Source: Methanobacteriota archaeon
Lineage (GTDB): Archaea; Methanobacteriota; Methanobacteria; Methanobacteriales; Methanobacteriaceae
Length of the DNA: 11,920 bases
Direction: 5' to 3'
Assembly: GCA_023440975.1 (NCBI GenBank)
Contig: JAEZRD010000049.1
Span: 1 to 11,920, forward strand
This document shows, in pieces, positions 7,718-11,920 of the stretch. A program made the translations under genes and the position numbers. How positions within the stretch are numbered: the first letter of the stretch is position 1; each line of letters starts with the position of its first letter. The notes under the pieces are model-generated. The model worked only from the letters and a program-made list of their open reading frames with translations, searched no databases and had not been told where the DNA came from.

Positions 7718-7885
7718 AAAAAAAAATGGAATCAAAAATAGAGATATTAAAAGTTCTTTTTATTTTTATAAAAAATTAAAATTTTATGAGGTACTGTTTT
7801 TAAATTGTATATATTATGGGGATAATTGTGTTTTAATTATTTTTTTCCGTAACTAAATTTTTTTTTATTGATTCCACTTTTTTTT
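7718..7885. repeat. 168-bp segment bounded by 18-nt inverted repeats
   Basis: The left arm (7718-7735) reads A9 followed by TGGAATCAA. The right arm (7868-7885), reverse-complemented, reads A8-G followed by TGGAATCAA. They match at 17 of 18 positions, of which nine (TGGAATCAA) are informative. The inside has no coding sequence. It could be a tiny mobile element (MITE-like) or two protein-binding sites; no target-site duplication can be recognised in such A-rich flanks. Confidence 0.4.
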
Positions 7886-8048
7886 AAATAAAATTCTACC
7901 ACATTTGTAATTAAAGATTATTGTGTTTAAATATAATATAATCATTTTAATTTACAAATTAATTTTAGTATACCTAATTAAATTAACAAAATTTTGGCGA
8001 TTAAAACTATAAAGGGATTTGTTTTATATTCTTTCATATAGAGGGGGA

Positions 8049-8213
8049 GTGAAAGATTTAAAAGATATACTAAAATTTTTTGCATTTTACCATTCTAATA
8101 GGTTTTTTTTATTGAAAACTTTAATTGAAATTTTCTCCAAAAGAAAATATAATTTCTTTAAAGAAAAATTTTTATTAGTGAATGGTGGATTTAAATTAAT
8201 TAAATCCAATTAA
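8049..8213 (+). CDS. Doubtful small plus-strand ORF (54 residues)
   Basis: This is the only plus-strand reading frame of any length in the region. A purine-rich GAGGGGGA stretch lies directly before a GTG (8049), which is close for a Shine-Dalgarno site; an upstream TTG (8019) gives 64 residues. The product is rich in Phe and Lys (LKFFAFYHSNRFFLL, FKEKFLLVNGGFKL), as expected for open A/T-rich sequence, and resembles nothing I recognise. The G-run is out of character for this genome and is the main reason to list it. It may be a remnant, a small unknown protein, or chance. Confidence 0.18.
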   Translation: MKDLKDILKFFAFYHSNRFFLLKTLIEIFSKRKYNFFKEKFLLVNGGFKLIKSN

Positions 8214-8230
8214 TACTATAGTATATTGTA

Positions 8231-8240
8231 TTTAAATAGT
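8231..8240 (+). promoter_or_regulatory. Plus-strand TATA box pointing into the 3' end of the first adhesin gene
   Basis: TTTAAATAGT on the plus strand is identical to the TATA boxes of the two adhesin genes and the DUF2798-like gene. It lies 114 nt upstream of the GTG at 8345 (start to start), compared with about 114-123 nt for the larger adhesin gene. A transcript from here would run antisense into the 3' end of the gene at 8373-9194. Confidence 0.4.
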
Positions 8241-8332
8241 TATTCCAAAATTAATCACAAATATAGTGAAAATTAGGCATTTTTTATGCAAAAATTAGGG
8301 GAAGATTATGCATAAATTCAAAAAAAATTAAT

Positions 8333-8365
8333 GGTGAAAAAAAGGTGTTAAAAAAAAATAGTAAA
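8333..8365 (+). repeat. Inverted copy of the adhesin start region (left arm)
   Basis: On the plus strand this reads GGTGA7GGTG, TTAAAA, then AAAAATAGTAAA. The matching arm on the minus strand (9205-9180) reads GGTGA6GGTG then AAAAATAGTAAA. All 26 nt of the shorter arm are matched if one A and a five-base insertion are allowed. The two arms flank the whole adhesin gene in opposite orientation. Confidence 0.55.
8340..8362 (-). terminator. T-rich terminator after the first adhesin gene
   Basis: Past the stop at 8373 the minus strand has a T9 run, then AACACC, then a T7 run. It overlaps the inverted start-region copy on the other strand. Confidence 0.45.
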
Positions 8366-8416
8366 ATAATGTTTATAATTTATAAGTTCCATTCACTTTA
8401 TTATAAGCATTATTAA
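8345..8416 (+). pseudogene. Mirrored adhesin start: 23-codon leader remnant
   Basis: A GTG at 8345, seven nt after a GGTGA site, opens a 23-codon frame beginning M-L-K-K-N-S-K-I-M-F-I-I. The real adhesin at 9194 also uses GGTGA plus GTG and begins M-K-N-S-K-F-Y-I-I. The frame then stops at 8414-8416 inside the antisense of the adhesin C-terminus. This looks like the truncated head of an adhesin gene or one junction of an inversion. The coding similarity is short, so chance cannot be excluded. Confidence 0.35.
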
Positions 8417-9194
8417 AATTATTTGAAGAGATTAGGGATACTGTGTTTCCTGAATCTTTATTGCTTCCGAATATTGTGGTTGATTTTTGGGAGTTACCGA
8501 ATAATCCATTTATAATAGTATTTTCGATTTGATTATTATGTTCTGTGTTTATGAATTTAGTACTAGTTGTTAAGGTGTAACATCCATCTTTATTAATACT
8601 TACTTGTAGTAGGTCAATTCCAGGAGATAATATTATGTATAAATCTATATTTCCTAAGAATGTTTTTCCATTGATTTTCATACTAGATCCAGTTGTTCCA
8701 GTGTTTAAGTTAATTGATAGTGAACTATCTATGTAATTGTATAAACTTTGAGTTATACCATTATGTATTAATGTATTGTCTTTAAATATGTTAGTATTTA
8801 AGTTTATTTTTGTAACTACTTTATTGGATTGTGCACCACAGTTTAGTTGATCTATTAAGACTGGTTCATCATTAGCGTCTTCATTATTTTGATTTGATTC
8901 AATTGTTGCATAACTTATATTGGTTGATATGTTTTGTGGGTTTAATTTAGTGATATTATCATTGGAATAGATTATTACTATGTTTGTTGTGTTTGTATTA
9001 TTGTTATTTTTTGTTGTAAAATTATTTAAGTTATTTGTGTTTGTGTTGTTGGTATCGATATGAGTAATTTGGTTGTTAGTTGTTATTAATGAAGAATTAG
9101 TTGTATTAGTATTGTCTGTTGCGAAGCTTGTTGGGATGACTATAATTAAAATAATAAATATGATACCAATTATGTAAAATTTACTATTTTTCAC
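8373..9194 (-). CDS. Secreted Asn/Thr-rich adhesin-like protein (smaller)
   Basis: A 273-residue exported protein. Residues 1-25 form a Sec signal peptide: a basic N-terminus (MKNSK), a long hydrophobic core and a cleavage site after SFA. Residues 26-105 are a low-complexity Asn/Thr stretch with many N-x-S/T sequons, a likely N-glycosylated stalk. A short acidic piece, NEDANDEPVLID (about 103-114), resembles the repeat motif DDNGEPILYD of the neighbouring adhesin. The rest (115-273) is probably beta-rich, contains C119 and C206 (possible disulfide) and ends without a membrane anchor. The start is a GTG, six nt after GGTGA; the next GGTG contains the start itself. Its upstream region is collinear with that of the larger adhesin. 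It is likely a surface or secreted adhesin-like protein; the ligand is unknown. The ectodomain differs strongly from that of its neighbour. Confidence 0.8.
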   Translation of the reverse strand: MKNSKFYIIGIIFIILIIVIPTSFATDNTNTTNSSLITTNNQITHIDTNNTNTNNLNNFTTKNNNNTNTTNIVIIYSNDNITKLNPQNISTNISYATIESNQNNEDANDEPVLIDQLNCGAQSNKVVTKINLNTNIFKDNTLIHNGITQSLYNYIDSSLSINLNTGTTGSSMKINGKTFLGNIDLYIILSPGIDLLQVSINKDGCYTLTTSTKFINTEHNNQIENTIINGLFGNSQKSTTIFGSNKDSGNTVSLISSNNFNNAYNKVNGTYKL

Positions 9195-9205
9195 CTTTTT
9201 TCACC
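9180..9205 (-). repeat. Tandem Shine-Dalgarno/start repeat (right arm of the inverted pair)
   Basis: The minus strand carries GGTGAAAAAA followed by GGTGAAAAAT, a 10-nt direct repeat. The first unit is the ribosome-binding site and the second contains the GTG start (9194). Loss of one unit would leave the start without its site. The whole stretch reappears inverted at 8333-8365. Confidence 0.7.
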
Positions 9206-9270
9206 TTTTTTATTTTTTTTATTTTTTAAAGTGTAATTATGTTTTTTCAATTATTATTTAAGGTTTTTAT

Positions 9271-9280
9271 ACTATTTAAA
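9271..9280 (-). promoter_or_regulatory. TATA box of the smaller adhesin gene
   Basis: TTTAAATAGT on the minus strand, about 77-86 nt upstream of the GTG start. The sequence upstream is collinear with that of the larger adhesin gene from this point outward. Confidence 0.6.
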
Positions 9281-9366
9281 GTTTTAAAAAAAATTAAATG
9301 AACATAATAGTAAGTTTTTAGAGTTATATTTGAATGTTTGTCTATTTTATTTTTAAATAAATGTTA

Positions 9367-9384
9367 TGTAAAAAATATTTGACA
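9367..9384. promoter_or_regulatory. Proximal TGT-N12-ACA box upstream of the smaller adhesin
   Basis: The plus strand reads TGTAAAAAATATTTGACA, starting 96 nt from the first base of the TATA box. Its counterpart upstream of the larger adhesin (10798) starts at 97 nt. The box has TGT/ACA inverted ends like the distal boxes. Confidence 0.45.
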
Positions 9385-9412
9385 TGATTTATTAAATAAT
9401 TTTCAAAAAAAT

Positions 9413-9430
9413 TGTAAAAAATATATTACA
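9413..9430. promoter_or_regulatory. Distal TGT-N12-ACA box upstream of the smaller adhesin
   Basis: TGTAAAAAATATATTACA, with TGTAA/TTACA inverted ends, is identical over 18 nt to 10844-10861. It lies 46 nt from the proximal box, as in the other gene, and is preceded in both cases by TTTTC and an A tract. It could also contribute to termination of the upstream gene, since it is T-rich on the minus strand. Confidence 0.5.
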
Positions 9431-9490
9431 CAATAAATTGTAAAAAAAAGAAAAAAAGAAAAAAATTAAATTAAAAAAAAATATATTTAT
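9431..9490 (-). terminator. T-rich terminator after the larger adhesin gene
   Basis: Directly after the stop at 9496, the minus strand shows a series of T runs (up to nine or more) broken by AA, C and G. No stem-loop is needed for archaeal termination. Confidence 0.5.
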
Positions 9491-9495
9491 CCAAA

Positions 9496-10587
9496 TTAAA
9501 CTGAATAAGCTAAATTAGATCCACTATAAAAATTAGTACCACTATAAATACAATTTATACTATAATGACCATTTTTAACTAAATTTACAGGTAAAGTAAA
9601 ACGACCATTCTTATTAGTAGTAACCTTATAAACTTTAGTTAAACCAGTAGCTTTATTAGTAACATGAATAGACACAACTTTATTAGCTAAATACTTACCA
9701 GAGTAAGTTTTTAAAATTCCATTAAATTTATGACCATTTAATCCATTTAAATATTTATAATCATAAACTAAATAAGTTTGAGTCTTATTTAAAGAACTAT
9801 TTGAAACAAGAATATGATTAACATTTTCAGTTGTAAAAACTTTAGTAAAATTAACATATTTAGTTTTTAAATCAGTTTTTACTAAATAAGCACCAGGGGA
9901 TAAATTTATAGGTAAATTAAAAGTACCATTAGTGATTGTTGCATTATAAACTTTACTTTTACCATCACTTAAACGAGTAATGTTCAAACTAACTGTACTA
10001 GTACTATTAGCAACTTTAGATATATTTCCTGTGAAAGTTTTGTTATCTCCATAATTTTTAGTAAAATGTGAAGTATTTAATATTACATTTTTATGTGATA
10101 AACTTTTTGGATTAACAGTGTGTTCTTGATATAAGATTGGTTCACCATTTTCATCAGTAATATTAGAAACATTATTATAAACATCAAAACCATCAAAAGT
10201 ACTGTTATCCTCAACTATTGGACTTACATCGTAAACTAAAGGTTCACCATTATCATCAACTTCTGATGAATTATTTGTGTATATGTCAAAATAATTGAAA
10301 GTATCATTATCATTAGTTACTAATCCAGAATCATAGAGTATAGGTTCACCATTATCATCAGTAGTAGTTGCATTATCATAGATATCGAAACCATCGAAAG
10401 TACTGTTATCATCAACTATGGATCCGGAATCTTGATTGATGGAATCTGTTGTTACTGGAATTGTAGTAGTATCATTGGTGGTTATTGGTGAATTGGTGGT
10501 GTTATTATCTGCTGCGAAACTTGCAGGGATAGCTATCATTAGAACTATGTATAAGGCACCAATTAGTAAATATTTTCCATTTTTCAT
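9496..10587 (-). CDS. Secreted adhesin-like protein with acidic repeats and Ig-like C-terminal domains (larger)
   Basis: A 363-residue exported protein. Residues 1-25 are a signal peptide (MKNGKYLLIGALYIVLM, cleavage after SFA), closely like that of the smaller adhesin. After a Thr-rich linker come three 34-residue acidic repeats (about 55-86, 87-120, 121-154) with the pattern DNSTFDGFD-[IV]-Y and DDNGEPILYD. From about 165 there are two beta-sandwich-like domains of the archaeal Ig-like/Big type: one ending in TFNLPINLSPGAYLV, the other containing GRFTLPVNLVKNGHYSI and ending in YSGTNFYSGSN. The repeat region is strongly acidic and the tail basic. Sequons are numerous. There is no C-terminal membrane anchor or pseudomurein-binding repeat, so the attachment mode is unclear; it may be secreted or held non-covalently. 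The ATG is six nt after GGAGATGA. It has its own promoter and paired upstream boxes. Confidence 0.85.
   Translation of the reverse strand: MKNGKYLLIGALYIVLMIAIPASFAADNNTTNSPITTNDTTTIPVTTDSINQDSGSIVDDNSTFDGFDIYDNATTTDDNGEPILYDSGLVTNDNDTFNYFDIYTNNSSEVDDNGEPLVYDVSPIVEDNSTFDGFDVYNNVSNITDENGEPILYQEHTVNPKSLSHKNVILNTSHFTKNYGDNKTFTGNISKVANSTSTVSLNITRLSDGKSKVYNATITNGTFNLPINLSPGAYLVKTDLKTKYVNFTKVFTTENVNHILVSNSSLNKTQTYLVYDYKYLNGLNGHKFNGILKTYSGKYLANKVVSIHVTNKATGLTKVYKVTTNKNGRFTLPVNLVKNGHYSINCIYSGTNFYSGSNLAYSV
10126..10425 (-). repeat. Three tandem 34-codon acidic repeats in the larger adhesin
   Basis: GEP occurs at residues 80-82, 114-116 and 148-150, an exact 34-residue period. The units share DNSTF-x-x-FDxY and D-[DE]-NGEP. 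Conservation is also visible in the DNA, so in-frame copy-number change by 102 nt is possible. Confidence 0.8.
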
Positions 10588-10700
10588 ATTTTTTCATCTC
10601 CTTTATTTTTTTTATGGAAAAATTTTCAAATACGCTTATTAAAAAATTCTAATTTTGGTTATAATTTTTTACGTATTCAATTATGTTATTGGATTGTTAA

Positions 10701-10710
10701 ACTATTTAAA
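10701..10710 (-). promoter_or_regulatory. TATA box of the larger adhesin gene
   Basis: TTTAAATAGT on the minus strand, about 114-123 nt upstream of the ATG at 10587, giving a leader of roughly 90 nt. Confidence 0.6.
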
Positions 10711-10797
10711 TGTTTTTGTATATTTTATATGAACAATATTATAATAAAATTTTTAATATTTGAATTTTATTTATATATTATTTAAAAAAATTAGTAG

Positions 10798-10815
10798 TGT
10801 CAAAAATATATTACA
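10798..10815. promoter_or_regulatory. Proximal TGT-N12-ACA box upstream of the larger adhesin
   Basis: The plus strand reads TGTCAAAAATATATTACA. It starts 97 nt from the first base of the TATA box and 46 nt from the distal box, and differs by a few bases from 9367-9384. Confidence 0.45.
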
Positions 10816-10843
10816 TAAATAGTTAAAAACTTTTCAAAAAAAA

Positions 10844-10861
10844 TGTAAAAAATATATTACA
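10844..10861. promoter_or_regulatory. Distal TGT-N12-ACA box upstream of the larger adhesin
   Basis: TGTAAAAAATATATTACA, identical to 9413-9430 and at the same distance (133-134 nt) from the TATA box. It is only 30 nt from the stop of the preceding membrane-protein gene. Confidence 0.5.
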
Positions 10862-10890
10862 AAAAATAGGAAAAAAATAAAAGAAAAAAT
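10862..10890 (-). terminator. T-rich terminator after the half-transporter operon
   Basis: The minus strand just after the stop at 10891 has several T runs (TTTTTTC, TTTTATTTTTTT). It merges with the T-rich distal box, which could add to termination. Confidence 0.45.
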
Positions 10891-11160
10891 TTAAAGTATT
10901 CCCACAGCCTCAAACATAGATTGAAGACCTAAAATAAATATAGCTAATCCACCAATAAACTCAATATAATCAGCATACTTAATAGCTACCTTAGTACCAA
11001 AAGTACCTAAAGCTAACCAAATAATAACCATAAGTAAACTCAAACCACCAAGAATCCATGGATTTACTAAAGCTACAGCACCTTGAGAAGCCAAAACAAG
11101 GTTCTCAATATTTCCAAATATGATTAAACCTAAAAAAGGACCATAATCTTTCATAGACAT
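10891..11160 (-). CDS. Three-helix membrane protein, second half of a putative split transporter
   Basis: An 89-residue protein with three hydrophobic segments (about 8-31, 36-55, 64-86). It is a paralogue of the gene just upstream (11162-11461): both have FGNIENLxLASQG with E19 in the first helix, MVIIWL and GT in the second, and IEFIGGLAIFILGLQ-x-M in the third. The third segment resembles the GG-rich helix of MntP and other LysE-superfamily exporters, so a 3+3 heterodimeric transporter is plausible; this is inference, and the substrate is unknown. The ATG at 11160 lies one nt after the upstream TAG, with a strong Shine-Dalgarno site (GGGGGATCA) inside the upstream gene's end, so the pair is translationally coupled. 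The protein ends right after the third helix. Confidence 0.8.
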   Translation of the reverse strand: MSMKDYGPFLGLIIFGNIENLVLASQGAVALVNPWILGGLSLLMVIIWLALGTFGTKVAIKYADYIEFIGGLAIFILGLQSMFEAVGIL

Positions 11161-11161
11161 T

Positions 11162-11461
11162 CTATTGATCCCCCTTTCTCTTATTATTTACAGCTTGTAT
11201 CATTGCTTGAAGACCTAAAATAAATATAGCTAGACCCCCAATAAATTCAATAACATTAGCATACTGCATACACATATCTGTAGCAAGTGTACCTATAAGT
11301 AACCATATTATTACCATTGCTATACTTAATAATGCAAGTACCTTTAAATTAATTTCAGGTTTATTATTATGTGCCACTACTCCTTGAGATGCTAGAATAA
11401 GATTTTCTATATTCCCAAAAAAGATTAATGCAAAAAATGGCAAGTATTCCTCTAAAAACAT
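11162..11461 (-). CDS. Three-helix membrane protein, first half of a putative split transporter
   Basis: A 99-residue protein with three hydrophobic segments (about 6-26, 39-60, 69-88) and a basic tail (NNKRKGDQ). About half of its residues match the downstream paralogue; the intracellular or extracellular loop after the first helix is about five residues longer (AHNNKPEIN). Conserved polar residues inside helices, N17-I-E19-N20 and E72, fall at the same positions in both proteins when this ATG is used and could line a path for ions. A GTG at 11473 would add four residues. The ATG at 11461 is preferred: it has AGAAGGTG about nine nt upstream, and the N-termini of the two paralogues then align. 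It is the first gene of the pair, with a TATA box (TATATAAA) near 11541-11556. Confidence 0.8.
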   Translation of the reverse strand: MFLEEYLPFFALIFFGNIENLILASQGVVAHNNKPEINLKVLALLSIAMVIIWLLIGTLATDMCMQYANVIEFIGGLAIFILGLQAMIQAVNNKRKGDQ

Positions 11462-11920
11462 TCTCACAAACACCTTCTAAAATTTATTTTTACATTATTA
11501 TAAGCTTAAAACTTAAATTTTTAAAAGTTTTATTAAATAGATTTATTTATATAAAACATTCAGAGTAAATATATAATTTTGTTCATATATAAATTTAACT
11601 CATTAATAATTACAAGAATAAACTAATGTATTTTAGATTAATATAAGTTTAAATTAGTCTATTTAATTTTTAAATAATTTATATAAATTTTTTATAGTTT
11701 ATTTTCTATTATATTAATTTTTTATATCAAATAAGGAATTGAACTTCCGTATAAATTATGAACATAATTACAATAAAATTAAATAAAATTATAATTAAAT
11801 ATAATTTAAAAAAATAAAATATACAAAACACACTTAAAAACAAATAAAAATGAAGATTCCAAAATAAAAAAAGAAAAAAAGAAAAATTAAAAATTATTAG
11901 CAGAAAAAAGAGCATGCTCA
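11462..11920. other. Right-hand intergenic region (459 nt)
   Basis: It contains the promoter and Shine-Dalgarno site of the half-transporter pair and is otherwise low-complexity A/T sequence. At 11861-11886 and 11903-11909 the minus strand has T runs that could terminate a gene beyond the right edge. A GAGCATGCTC palindrome (11910-11919) directly precedes the first T run. A 62-codon minus-strand frame (11727-11915) consists almost only of Phe, Leu and Ile codons from this T-rich DNA and is not supported as a gene. Confidence 0.5.
11541..11556 (-). promoter_or_regulatory. TATA box of the half-transporter operon
   Basis: The minus strand reads TTTTATATAAATAAAT, about 80-95 nt upstream of the ATG at 11461, giving a leader of around 60 nt with the AGAAGGTG site near its end. 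Confidence 0.5.

Larger units (their letters stand above)
7586..8372. other. Gene-poor region between the wHTH operon and adhesin genes (787 nt)
   Basis: No minus-strand gene is supportable here. From left to right it holds the wHTH operon promoter and palindrome (7665-7695), the 168-bp inverted-repeat segment (7718-7885), a doubtful plus-strand ORF (8049-8213) with a possible TATA box near 7926-7936, a plus-strand TTTAAATAGT box (8231), and the mirrored adhesin start region (8333-8366). The rest is low-complexity A/T sequence. Confidence 0.6.

Noticed and set aside
8270..8316. Short direct repeats AAAATTAGG and ATGCA as a possible CRISPR or iteron array
   Set aside because: Only two copies of each occur, with no regular spacing or unique spacers.
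10436..10642. Plus-strand 68-codon frame
   Set aside because: It lies opposite the signal peptide and Thr-rich part of the larger adhesin and is explained as a shadow of that gene.
11729..11752. Possible tRNA T-arm (minus strand GGAAGTTCAATTCC)
   Set aside because: The stem does not pair with the required seven-base loop geometry, and no acceptor, D or anticodon arm is visible nearby.
11727..11915. Minus-strand 62-codon frame rich in Phe, Leu and Ile
   Set aside because: Its composition is what A/T-rich non-coding DNA yields, it has no plausible ribosome-binding site, and it overlaps likely terminator sequence.
11910..11919. GAGCATGCTC followed by a T run as a bacterial-type intrinsic terminator
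   Set aside because: The stem would be four base pairs with a two-base loop, which cannot fold as a hairpin; the T run alone is noted.

Overview
The window is very A+T-rich and has archaeal features: TATA-type promoters (TTTAAATAGT occurs four times at promoter positions), T-rich terminators without clear hairpins, Shine-Dalgarno sites of the GGTGA/GGAGATGA kind, a multi-PAS HisKA_2 kinase, and Asn/Thr-rich secreted adhesin-like proteins. Together these suggest a gut-type member of the Methanobacteriales, probably Methanosphaera or a close relative such as Methanobrevibacter. The genus is an inference; no rRNA or marker gene is present. Every well-supported gene lies on the minus strand, so the text runs right to left in transcription order.

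Right part (about 10.9-11.5 kb): a translationally coupled pair of paralogous three-helix membrane proteins that look like two halves of a small transporter. Middle right (8.37-10.6 kb): two secreted adhesin-like proteins with similar signal peptides. Their upstream regions are collinear and carry the same TATA box and two TGT-N12-ACA boxes at matching spacing. The smaller adhesin is flanked by an inverted copy of its own Shine-Dalgarno/start region, and an adhesin-type TATA box on the plus strand points into its 3' end. This resembles an invertible cassette or the remains of one.

Centre (7.0-8.37 kb): a gene-poor stretch with an 18-nt inverted repeat and a doubtful plus-strand ORF, then a small winged-helix regulator with a perfect 14-bp palindrome next to its TATA box, and a small membrane protein 6 nt downstream. 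Left of this come an SDR oxidoreductase and an MFS transporter (possibly co-transcribed), a soluble 878-residue PAS sensor kinase, a tandem-duplicated DUF2798-type membrane protein, and a cation diffusion facilitator with an N-terminal winged-helix-like domain. The last gene runs off the left edge.

Most of the window is single-gene units separated by T-rich terminators. Common themes are surface exposure (adhesins), membrane transport (CDF, MFS, the half-transporter pair) and sensing. The least expected signal is non-coding: the paired boxes and the inverted start/promoter around the adhesin genes.
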